Assembly (NCBI GenBank): GCA_049999765.1
Contig: JBNGIQ010008685.1
Coordinates: 1 to 30,874, forward strand
DNA: 30,874 nt
Direction of reading: 5' to 3'
Source: Phaeoceros laevis
Taxonomy: Eukaryota > Anthocerotophyta > Anthocerotopsida > Notothyladales
Shown here: positions 8,760 to 18,800 of the stretch, piece by piece
Numbering within the stretch: position 1 is the first letter of the stretch
Layout of the letters: each line of letters starts with the position of its first letter
Program-made: the position numbers and the translations under genes
The notes under the pieces: model-generated
Told to the model about the DNA's origin: nothing
The model's database searches: none
The model's input: the letters and a program-made list of their open reading frames with translations, nothing else

Positions 8760-11700
8760 ATGGTGAACTCTGCGATTTGTAGCTCATGGCTTGCGATGTC
8801 TTGCCATTTGCGTGGCTTGACACCATCCTCTCCTCGCCTCTCTTTGAAAGCCTCTGCTTCCTCCGTCTACAGTAAGCTCATTGCCTTGCTCGTGTCCTCC
8901 TTCGCAATGCTCAGCTTTTCCCGAGTGCCTATCTAACAATCTCTCAACAGCTCTGGAGACAGATGTGGAGAGAAGAATTTTGCTGGCTTCAAGTACTGGC
9001 AGGTTGGACTTGAGTGAATGCGGTGAGCGCCGGTTTTTCCGCATTTTCTTGTGAAATTTCTGTCCCTTGCGCTGGCGTTTTCAACCCGGATGAACTTGCA
9101 GGGCTTTTAGAGGTCCCTCCTCGAGTATTCCAGCTTGAGGATCTCGTGGACCTTTCGCTTGCTGGGAACAACATCGACTGCTTGCCAGACGACATCCAAA
9201 ACTTGAAAAATGTATGGTTCTAAACGCAAACCAGGACATGAAATTTGTTCCTTCTGAATGGAAGCCTCTAATATTAGTTTGCAGCTTCGCAGACTGGGGC
9301 TGGCTGGCAATGCACTTCGAGTGCTACCTAAGGAAATTGGAAAGCTGCAGAATCTTGAAGGCCTGTGGGTGCATGGAAACAAGCTTCACCATATACCTGT
9401 CGAGGTTTGAATAATGACTTCCTTTGGGGATAATGCCTTGTTACAGAACGCTCCCTGCTAACTCTTTACTGGACAGATAGGAGAACTTGGCCAACTTCGG
9501 ACTCTGGCGCTTGCGGGGAACAAATTGACATTCCTTCCAGAGACCATTAGCGAGCTTACAAATATTCAGGTAACCAGCCATTCTAGAAAAATCCTGTCTT
9601 TAAGGAGGTTATGCTGTGGCTAGGTATATTACTAAGCCTTGCGTGATTGCATTTCGCGGTTGTTGTTCAAGGCAGATTCTTTCGGTGGCAGGCAACCTTC
9701 TTCAACAGATACCTGGTGGTAGGTGTCTTGTAACCTATATGACTGGTGGCTAAGCTGTTGCATTGACTTCTGTTTCTAAGCTGTAACTTTCTGGATTCCT
9801 ACCAATATTGCTGGGTTTCTGGGACCTCAGGAATAGGATGCATGCAGAAGCTCCGAGTGTTAGCAGTCTACGGTAATAGACTTTCCAAGATACCAGAAAA
9901 GCTGACGCACCTGTCAAGTTTGGAAGATCTCTGGTTACAGGTTAGCATGTCCAGTTACATCCTGGTATATATATCTGCCTTGTCGTAAGGCCGCAAAAAC
10001 TTTAGAGCATAAATAAGTTCCAGCGCACTGTTGATACCCCAGGGAAATAATTTGGAAGATCTGCCAGGCGACCTGAGCTGCTTGAAATCTTTGAAGCAAC
10101 TTTCACTGGCAGACAACTTGCTTTCAGCTCTGCCGGAGTCCATCTGCCAGCTACAGGCATTAGAAACCCTTTGGATGTAAGCCTGGATACAAGTGGTTCT
10201 GAATCGTGCGGCCTGTGTATTCAAGCTAGAACTGATAGGTTAAGTCGTAGGACAATTGGTTTGTAGCGATGCCAAGAATGCTAATTCCTCTGGAACCCTC
10301 TTCCACAGATATGGAAATAGGCTACAGCGAATTCCACGGAGCATCGGAGATCTGCCTAGACTTGCTCATCTCTGGATGGAGGTGGGATGCCCAACACCTA
10401 GTTTCGCACCTAGATGGTACAGCGCAGAAACTTCTGTCCCTCTAACTTCATCTTCATAAGGAGCACGACGATAGAAAATTACCTCAGGAGTAACGGTGGT
10501 TTGCAACCGTGCAGGGAAATCCACTGGAAGCTCAGTCCTTGTTAGATACCTTACCAGGCTTGACTCGCCTGAAGGCTGTTGGTGTCAGCTGTGAAGTTGT
10601 GAGTATTTTCTCAGCGCTGTTAAAGTGGTAAAGTCACTAGCGGTTTGAGAAGCCCCTTCAACTGAAATGCCAACTCCTGCAGGAATCTGAAGAAATTCCA
10701 TGGAACTTGATTTCAATATCAAAAATTGGTGGAAGTGGAGCGGCTGCATCCAGAGGAGGATACTTCAAGGTGGGCCTTCTAGATTTTTCCGAGATTATAC
10801 TGCCAGCATCAGGTTACACTGCCAACATCGTTGAGCTGAGCAGTTTTGTGATCGCTGCAGCTGCAAAGCGAAGGAGACTCTAAGGTTGTTGTCGTAGCTT
10901 TTGGCAGCGCTCCTTGTGTCCCGAACTGGTAAGCAGTTTGCAGGTTTCCTTTTCCGCTTCAGCTTCAATTCTGCAAGTAGCCTGCTGATGGGAACTTGCT
11001 TTTTGTTGCAGGGGCGGCCTATTGAAACGGGTCAGGAAGTCTTTGGAAGCCGGTGGTGTGGTACCGGCTTTTGATATCTTATACGTGGTGGACAGCTGTC
11101 GTTCTTGGTACACTCACGACGGATTTGAACGGGATTTAGACGTAGTCAGGCCAACTGATGCTCCGGATCCTGTGGAAGACACAATGAAAACCAGACCTGG
11201 CGTGTATTACCGACGCGAGCTGGAAATAGCTCTTAAGGATTACGATCGGGTGCTCATGCTTGGGGACTCCATGGGTGCAAGCGCTGCTCTCCTCTTCTCG
11301 GATTTGGCAACTTCGACCATTGCATTCTGCCCTCAGGTAGCACTTTGTGCGTGTGGAATTGGTTTTTGGAAGTAATGCAACCATTGCGATTTGTACTGAC
11401 TAGCGTTCTTGCTGCAGGTGGATTTGGCAACATCTGCCATTAGGCCAGGTGTAGATGAGGTCTGGCTTCGAAGTTACAAAGATGCTATTCTCGAGTCAGT
11501 GTTGGCCTCGGGTGCAAGGATAACTGTGCATTGTGGATCCTGGTCACATGACTTGGAACAGGCAAAATTGCTTCCTTTTACCAAGGTAACTAGTTATTCG
11601 TTCGCAATTCAAAGCTGCAAAACATTCTTATCCTTTCTCTCGCTCTGTGCTCATAGGCCTTTAGTGTATGTGTCCTGCAGGTGGAGTTGGTGGAGCATGG

Positions 11701-11827
11701 AGTGAATGACCATCGTTTGGCGAAAGAGCTCGATTCTTCTGGGGCTCTCCTGTCTATTGTACAACTTCGAATTCAAGAGGAGATGAGCCATTGTAAACAT
11801 ATGGAGGGGGAGAGTGGAGTCGCCTAA
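8760..11827 (+). CDS. LRR protein fused to alpha/beta-hydrolase-like domain
   Basis: Fifteen exons: 8760-8871, 8951-9022, 9102-9211, 9285-9404, 9477-9569, 9676-9718, 9831-9940, 10043-10176, 10309-10381, 10515-10598, 10683-10769, 10861-10928, 11012-11336, 11418-11585, 11681-11827; 581 residues. The N-terminus (MVNSAICSSWLAMSCHLRGL..) is Ser/Arg-rich without acids and looks like a plastid transit peptide. Residues about 55-330 hold roughly ten leucine-rich repeats of the plant intracellular type (LSLAGNNIDCLPDDIQNL, LWVHGNKLHHIPVEIGEL). From about residue 346 a second domain starts (VVVAFGSAPCVPNW) with a nucleophile-elbow-like GDSMGAS (Ser about 455) and a terminal NDHRLAK that could supply Asp/His. 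Several introns recur at matching places in the repeats. Substrate unknown. LRR part secure; catalysis is inference. Confidence 0.88.
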
Positions 11828-11937
11828 GCGAGTGCTTGCTCCAAGCAGACATGTTCTGCGTATAGATCATGCCTGTGAAGGCACACCTGACACATCCCTG
11901 TCTCGAGACAGGCTTGTAAAGAATGTACCGCAATGAC

Positions 11938-11979
11938 GGCAATCTGCTTGGCAGACCAGTGCCTCACTAAAAGAAACCC
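11938..11979 (+). repeat. Dispersed 42-bp repeat, copy 1
   Basis: It matches 15459-15500 at 38 of 42 positions in the same orientation, sharing cagtgcctcacta and aagaaaccc. It lies in the 154-bp gap between the stops of the convergent LRR-hydrolase and DUF3820-like genes, so it forms part of both 3' regions. Confidence 0.75.
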
Positions 11980-11981
11980 AG

Positions 11982-12833
11982 TCAGCTGATGTCTCTGATC
12001 CTCCGAAGGAGGCCATCTCGGCCAGGAAACGTCCTGTCCAAATCTCGTTCTGTAGACTTTACCATTGGAGCTTTAGTTGCCAGCACCCTATCACGTCTCA
12101 GCTGGCGCCTCCTAAGCATCTCCTCGCGTAGGCTGCCGGCCTCTGGCTGCACCTGCACTTGGGCCGGCTCTGGCTCGTCGGATGCAGCACCATTATACCT
12201 GGAGCGCAACTCTGCGTGCATCTCTTGCAACGCCCTCCGATCACTGACCTTGCTCCTAGCCTTGGGCTGAGCTCGAACAGGACCTACTGCTTCTGCTACT
12301 GCTACTGCCGCCTCCTGCCTTGGACCTGCACCCGTTTTCAACCTTGGAATCCTACCTCCGCTGGTGGTGCCAAGTAGAGAAAAATTCACCTTGCTCCACG
12401 CAGCTTGATCGTCCAGGTCCCACCCGAAGGCACGAGCTGGTCCCAGAGCCGAGGTACGTTTCCCTGTGAGCTGCTGCTGCAATGCGTCAAGCCGCTGTCG
12501 CTTGTCCATATGACGCTCGATCTGCTCCCACTCCAGCCTCTCCCGGTAGAAAGGATCATTGAGAACCTCGTCCGCCAGCCTCGCCCATTCCTCCAGCTCG
12601 CCGCTCATATTGCTCAACATCCATCTCAGGTACCTCGACGGCAATGTTCCCATCATGCTCCCCCGGTACTTCCCAAATGGCAGCTCCATATCTCGGGCAG
12701 CAGTCTCAGCTTTCCCCCTACCGCTACTCCCCCGGCACGCCACCTGAAGCTGTGCTTGCTGTCGCCACGGCGCAAGCTCCAACTTGAGGGAGGGCATGCA
12801 AGGCAGCCGGGCCACGGCCACGGCCACGGCCAT
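11982..12833 (-). CDS. Probable plastid DUF3820 / QSregVF-type protein
   Basis: An intronless frame of 283 residues from ATG at 12833; an in-frame extension upstream has no ATG. Residues 1 to about 45 are Ala/Val/Arg-rich and transit-peptide-like, with AVAVAVA encoded by a 6-bp repeat (ggccac). Residues about 49-100 contain MELPFGKYRG, GTLPSRYLRWML and LNDPFYRERLEWEQIE. These match the pattern of the DUF3820 ('putative quorum-sensing-regulated virulence factor') family, in which a conserved F-G-K-Y-x-G is followed by P-x-x-Y-L-x-W. The family name comes from bacterial homologues and does not imply virulence here. The remainder is basic and low in complexity. Molecular function is unknown. It is divergent from PUS1 with a 155-bp shared 5' region and GC-richer than its neighbours. 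Confidence 0.75.
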   Translation of the reverse strand: MAVAVAVARLPCMPSLKLELAPWRQQAQLQVACRGSSGRGKAETAARDMELPFGKYRGSMMGTLPSRYLRWMLSNMSGELEEWARLADEVLNDPFYRERLEWEQIERHMDKRQRLDALQQQLTGKRTSALGPARAFGWDLDDQAAWSKVNFSLLGTTSGGRIPRLKTGAGPRQEAAVAVAEAVGPVRAQPKARSKVSDRRALQEMHAELRSRYNGAASDEPEPAQVQVQPEAGSLREEMLRRRQLRRDRVLATKAPMVKSTERDLDRTFPGRDGLLRRIRDIS

Positions 12834-12988
12834 AGCATCCAAGACCCCGAGGTAGCGAAGTCTGCACAAATACCAACGAAAGGCGACCTAATAAATAGGG
12901 ACTCGTTTCAATGGTGCTGCCACTTCACTCCGTTTGAGAATTATGAGCGGACAAGCATAGATCGCCTGAAGGCCGCATACAGAAGGCG
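12834..12988. promoter_or_regulatory. Short divergent promoter, DUF3820-like / PUS1
   Basis: Only 155 bp separate the two start codons, so both promoters must overlap here or lie inside the neighbouring genes. A TATA-like taataaata lies at about 12889-12897. No other element is clear. Confidence 0.45.
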
Positions 12989-15095
12989 ATGGCGGCACAG
13001 GAAGTTGCATCTGAAGCTGTCAAGTTTGTGGAGGCGACTGAGAATCCTGCTACTGGATTGCGCTTAGTTCAGACGGGGGTAGAAAGTGCCCTCTTGGAGG
13101 AGGAGGTTGGGAAAATTGTCGGGACGGACGTACTAGATGGAGAAGGGGCTGGCGACGAAGGTGTAATTTTGCAGCGGGCTCCCGAGGAAGGATCGTTCAG
13201 GTTGGAGGCTGTGGCCGAGGCCGAGCAAGGAGCTGGGGGGGTGTCAAAAGGAGAAGGGATTGTTCTTGAGAGAGTTCCATCCGAGGGACAGTTCGTGATT
13301 AATATGGAGGAGGGTTTTACAAGAGCAGAAGCGGACGGTGTAGCAGGAATGGAGGTCGAGAATGCTGAGAGGAAGAGGTGCAGGGAGCAACAGGAAGCAG
13401 CATTACCGACTTCTGGTAATTTTGTGGGTACTTGACGGTTGTTGATAGAGTTTGGCACTCTTGATAGTGCTGTGAACCTGACCAATTATGTTCTTGGAGC
13501 AGAGATGGCCGGAGAGGAGGATCGAGGTTGTTCAGCGGTCGAAGAGACTGAAAGGAAAAGGGCAAGGCAGAGCTTCACTGATGCAGTTGTCATTGCTAAT
13601 GGGTCCAACGGGGTGCATGACAAAGAAGACGAGGCAGTGCCGCAGGATGGAGAGAAGAAAGGTACAGAAGCTGGGGAGAAACCACGGCGATACAAGAAAC
13701 GCAAAGTCGCAATCTTTGTCGCTTACAGTGGAGTTGGTTATCAGGGCATGCAAAGAAACCCTGGTGCTATAACCATAGAGGGGGAGCTGGAAGAAGCTCT
13801 TTTCAGGGCTGGAGCAATTGCAGAAAGCAATTTTGGGGATCCGAAGCGGATTGACTGGATGAGAGCTGCAAGGACAGACAAAGGCGTGAGTGCAGTTGGC
13901 CAGGTGGTTTCGGGAAATTTTTTCATAGATCCTCCTGGACTTGTAGAAAGAGTGAACAGTTATCTTCCTAAGCAGGTCAGGATGCTAGGTTACAAACGAG
14001 TGATTCATACGTTCAGTGCCAAGAATCTTTGTGACCGCCGGAGGTATGTGTATGTCCTTCCAATTTTTGCCTTCGACCCAACTGTGCATCAGTGCAGGGA
14101 TACCCCGGAGGATAGGCCTCAACATGTGACCGAGGTACAAGATTTGGAGCCTTGCAATGGGCAACTTAGGGGCGATGGCGCAAGACTCGTTGAAATGGCC
14201 ACCACAGATGTAGCTGCAACGAAGACTTTTGTAGACCTTGGGGAGGATAGATGTCCAGAGGCACAAGTTTTTGTAAATAATACGTCTGAGCCTACAAGCA
14301 AAGATACAAGCACTGTCAACGGAGGGTGCCACGAGTCTGTGGGAGAAGATCATTTCTCGGAATCAGCTGAGGTTCCTGCAAGCCAGAGCAGCCCTTTCAG
14401 GTTTGATGATGCAGTTAGGCAGCGCCTTAATGGCATATTGAGGCAGTACGAAGGCACTCACAATTTCCACAACTTCACATCTCGGACCAAGGCTGCAGAC
14501 CCTAGTGCTCGTCGATACATTGTTTCCTTCGAGGCTAAAGAGGTGTTTGAACTTGATGGCATGGAGTTCGTGAGATGTGTTGTCGTAGGGCAGAGTTTTA
14601 TGCTCCACCAGATACGGAAGATGATTGGCATGGCTGTGGCTATCATGCGAGGCTGCATTCCTGAGACCATTCTCCAACCTGCCCTGAGACCGTAAGTCTG
14701 ATAACAAACAAGTTCTTTTAAGTCTGTTTGGTGTGCATGTTTGCAAACATGACTGGCTTGTTGGACATAATTGCTTCTCTTTGTGCAGAGATGTGAACTT
14801 TAATGTCCCAATGGCCCCTGAGGTCGGTCTCTTCCTGGAGGAGTGCCTCTATCCTGCCTACAACAGTAGGTTCAACGGAACCCATGAGGCAGTATCCTTG
14901 AAAGACTTTGAAAAGGAGATAGATGCCTTCAAATCGGATTTTATTTACTCCCATATTTCCAGATCGGAAGCAAAAGATGGAGTAGTCGCGTTGTGGCTGC
15001 GGTCGCTGAATGACCGGAACTATCCGAACTTCGTCTTAGCAAGGAAGCAAGGAGCTGATTTTGGAAAGGAGCCAACGACAGGACCAAATTCATGA
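12989..15095 (+). CDS. PUS1: tRNA pseudouridine synthase, TruA/PUS1 type
   Basis: Three exons: 12989-13415, 13503-14691, 14789-15095; 640 residues. It isomerises uridine to pseudouridine in tRNA, and PUS1-type enzymes also act on other RNAs. The catalytic domain begins near residue 206 (KKRKVAIFVAYSGVGYQGMQ). The catalytic aspartate is about residue 268 in RAARTDKGVSAVGQ. Later motifs are FHNFTSR and QSFMLHQIRKMIG. A polar insertion of about 90 residues splits the two halves, as is common in eukaryotic PUS1. The first 143 residues are acidic and unlike the family. They depend on an 87-nt GT..AG intron containing an in-frame stop. A shorter form could instead start at ATG 13505. A basic run near the start of the catalytic region (KPRRYKKRK) suggests nuclear localisation. 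The gene name is by family and an exact orthologue is not proven. Confidence 0.9.
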
Positions 15096-15240
15096 CTGCT
15101 CGGGGAATGCCAATGTTGGTCAATCCTCTTCATTTAGAGATTGTCACAACCAGCCAGAATTCATTGCCGCTGGTTCTAGCAAAGTTCTATTTAGACCGAT
15201 GTACCACAGATTAGCAGGGCGCAAAGCTCACAGTTTAGAA

Positions 15241-15263
15241 TCCACCATTCGCTCAATGGTGGA
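15241..15263. repeat. Perfect 9-bp-stem hairpin downstream of PUS1
   Basis: tccaccatt and aatggtgga flank the loop cgctc. It lies 146 bp after the PUS1 stop, presumably in the 3' UTR or just past it. There is no T-tract, so nothing suggests a specific terminator function. Confidence 0.5.
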
Positions 15264-15392
15264 GGTTTGGAGGAACGTTGTGGGAAGGAAGGTATCGACG
15301 AGATTTGGGTAAAATGCACTTACACTCACTGCGAGGAAAGATCAATTTTGTCAAGTTAAGATACGAATGTCATCAGAGATCCAGAGCAGTTA

Positions 15393-15450
15393 ACACCCAC
15401 TCGCTGGAAAGGCATCAGCTGTGTTTCACCAGCAGCTGTGTTTCCAGCTG
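15393..15450 (-). pseudogene. Stray copy of SNF2-gene exon 17
   Basis: The first 34 bp match 19008-19041 at 32 positions. That segment lies inside exon 17 of the adjacent SNF2 gene and encodes LMPFQREG. The copy then contains a second cagctgtgtttc and continues into the next part of the exon (gtttccagctg). It has the same orientation as its source and lies about 395 bp beyond the SNF2 stop codon. It has no open frame of its own. Confidence 0.7.
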
Positions 15451-15458
15451 CCAGTGGC

Positions 15459-15500
15459 GACAATCTGCTCGGCAGTCCAGTGCCTCACTATAAGAAACCC
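15459..15500 (+). repeat. Dispersed 42-bp repeat, copy 2
   Basis: A partner of 11938-11979 with four mismatches. It starts 8 bp after the stray SNF2 exon copy, so both sit in one mosaic segment. Confidence 0.75.
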
Positions 15501-15844
15501 TGACCACGTTTTCCCTGTCCATCCTTGTGCTAACGCAAACTCAAGTGATAGGCTCAGTAGTCATTGTTGCAGTGGCCATATATTCAGGCTGCTTCATGAC
15601 TCCAACGGAAGTCTCACACGGACTGCCTTAATAACCTAACGCCGCATAGTTAAACTATGGCACAATACAGTGGACAGCCTCTGATGGAGATCAAAACACT
15701 TCCCTGACTAGTTATTTTCCTAAGCAGTTACTTTCCACGCAACATCGTTTGCGGTCAATGCTGCAAAAAATGAATTGTAAAAAAACGTGAACGACAATGC
15801 CGAGCAAAAGCGAAACTACGCTGCTATATTTACACATCAACACC

Positions 15845-18800
15845 CTATGAGTGCCTTAAATCCTCAGCTCGATTACTACAAGGTTGGAGGAAACCATCCA
15901 GTGTGCTCTGCCGCCTAGGCGAGATCCCAAACCCAGTTTGGAAGATTTGAGGTTGAGTATCCTCGGCAATTTGGAGACTTTCTTCTTGCCCATCGAGGAC
16001 CTAATGTACCGAAAACAAGGACGGAGTTAAAAGACCATACAACACTGACACTAAAGAAGCACAATACAGAAACATACCTGTCCCAGATTTTCCAATTTGT
16101 GTTGCACTATATCCCTGCAGAAGAACAAAATAAAACACTCAGTCCGCGCACCTCAAAACGAGTCGTGTTCAGGTGAAACCTGAGATGTGAGGACATGACG
16201 TTACAATACCAGATCATACTGTCGATGGAATCATGTGCATGCAGATAGTACACGTTCACGGCAGATTCCTGCAAGAGGAATAGGCACACTTGTTGGTAGT
16301 GTAGAAGATACGCCAAACTCTGTAGTTGCAACTTGAACAGGACTAACGCTCACCTGGCCAATTCTATGGGCACGATCTTCAGCCTGAACAAGGTCTCCTG
16401 GGTTCCAGCTCATCTCAGCAAAGATGACCGTGCTTGCAGCTGTCAGAGTCAGACCAAGTCCTGCAGCTCTAATACCCAGCTGCAAAACACAACTCAAAAT
16501 CAAGAAAAAGCAAATCAGGCACCACATTGAGGACTGCCGCTCTGCTGGCATTTTAACGTACCACTGCTGCCTGTACATTGGCTTGGTTCTGAAACTTCTC
16601 GACAAGAGCGTGGCGGGAGCCTGCTGGAGTGTTGCCATCAATTCTTATGAACTCCACTTGTTTTTTCTGGAAGAGGTACCCAGGTTAAATCCAACCAACA
16701 AGCAATACATGTTCGGCCACAGTCATTTGTTCAAAGCCAGTATTTCTGCATGATTAATACCTCCAAGAACTCTTGGATACCGTCCAGCATGGTCATGTGA
16801 TGACCGAACACAAGGAACTTGCAATCAGCCTACCATAAGGAGAAAGAGTTTTAGGTGATTCGCAACACACATTGGGAAACCACAAGCTTCTTGCAAGACA
16901 TTCAAGAACTGGAGAGACGACCTCAACAATTGTTGCAAGATAATCTTGGACGGCTGGAATCTTGGCAACCGCTGATTCTGCATATATCTGGCATGGTTTT
17001 TCCCGCATTAGACTGGCAAACAAAAGTCATACAACCAACTAGCATTGTGCGTCCTCTACAAGAAGCTTCACACCTTTGTGATAAGGTTCTTTTCTGCAAA
17101 CTTGAGCTTGTCAATGTCTTTCCCCTGATGGCTGAGAATTGTTTCTTTGATTCCGTTAAGCTGTTTGTCAACAACTATTTCATGAGAGAAGTATCAGGTT
17201 GAGGCATTCAACCTGACATCTAGCAGTAGTACAGCAATTAGTCACACCTGTGAAAAAAGTGCGTGCAGCTGCTTTGTTTTCTTCGCGTCTACAGTTAAAA
17301 AAACCTGCATGCAGCAGAAACCTTCAAACATTGTCGTTCCATCCTCCCTATACCATCGGCACTATGCAAACTCTGCAGGAATAAATCTCACTTGCGACAT
17401 CTTTGCCCACAAAACGCCCCACCCAAAGGAAACACACAGCATGGCACTTCCATCACTGCAGTGACAGCGAATAGAGGAACTTTGATCCCAACCTGCTGAC
17501 GACGTTTTCTTGGAAGTTCTGTCATTACATCCCTCTTGAGTCTACGCACCATGACAGTTGATTTGAGCAACGCATGCAGTTCCTCGTGGTTACTTGCACC
17601 CTGCCACATGCCAAATGCTCCCTACAAATAATACACGCACCAAATACACCTCAGAACCATGAGTGAACTTGCTTTTCATCGTTGAAGCACCAATGAAGGT
17701 TCATCAAACAGAAAAAGAAAGATAACAGATGTAATGTGACGTAAGGGTTAGCAGTCTTACACCCTGACAATATCTGTTACCATATGCACTCACTTCTTTG
17801 TACACATTAGGCTGCAAGGCCTCAAGCTGTATTAACCACACAATCATCAGCTTGAGAGTCAACACAAATTCACACATTAGCAGAGGCTAGCAAGAAGCCT
17901 AAGAATGACATTGTAGATCACCTGTTTGAATAACTCAATTGGCCTAGATAATGCCGGTGTTCCAGTCAACAGAATTGCATATTTTGCATTCTGTGGCCCA
18001 CAATGAAGCATTCCATTAGCAAGAATGGAAACAAATCAGGAACAGTGCAACTTCCACAACAGAATGTGTAACATTGGCAAATACATTCCTGAACATTTTC
18101 TCAAGACAGCAGATTCCTGCTTTCCACACCCACAAAGATAATATCTGACCTGAAGAAGGGGCACACAAGCCAGTGTTCTCTTTGCTTTTGCATTTTTCAT
18201 GTAGTGAGACTCGTCTGCAATAATTATCTGCAAGCATATTGTGTGGAAACTCTTGTCAGTGTTTGAATCGCCAAATCCCATTCTCAAAGAACTCGATTCT
18301 GCTCGTCAAACATACTCTAAAATTCATTTTCACTCGACTATCCACCAACTTTTGGATGATGTCATATGAAACAATATTAAAGCTCCCATTCAATCGAATA
18401 GGGTTTTTTCCAGCAGATGGTACAATATTGAAGCCTCCTGAATTGGTCCCACCCCAACTTGACATCACAACCTTCATAAAGAACACAAAGTCAGTGCAGG
18501 ATGCTTCAACCACGGCCAGTCATTCATCACCAAACACAGCAAGGGCACAAACCCTTACAGTTATGTCTGAAGGACGGATGCCAAGCCACTGCTTCAACAT
18601 CTGCAAAACCGACAGACTCCTTCATGAGACATGCAACATCGTTAAGACAAAAGTGTCGAGGTTGAGGTGAGTAAAAACTTACTGATGCCCAATGAATTCG
18701 CAACGATGATGGCACTACTATCAAAACTGGCCACTCCTCCTTGAAGCAAGAAGCTAAAGCTATAGCCTGTAGTCCACAGTATCACTGGTATGAGACCACA

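Larger units (their letters stand above)
15096..15844. other. Gap between convergent PUS1 and SNF2 genes
   Basis: 749 bp holding a perfect hairpin (15241-15263), a degenerate copy of SNF2-gene exon 17 (15393-15450) and a dispersed repeat (15459-15500). No intact coding sequence is visible. Confidence 0.55.
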
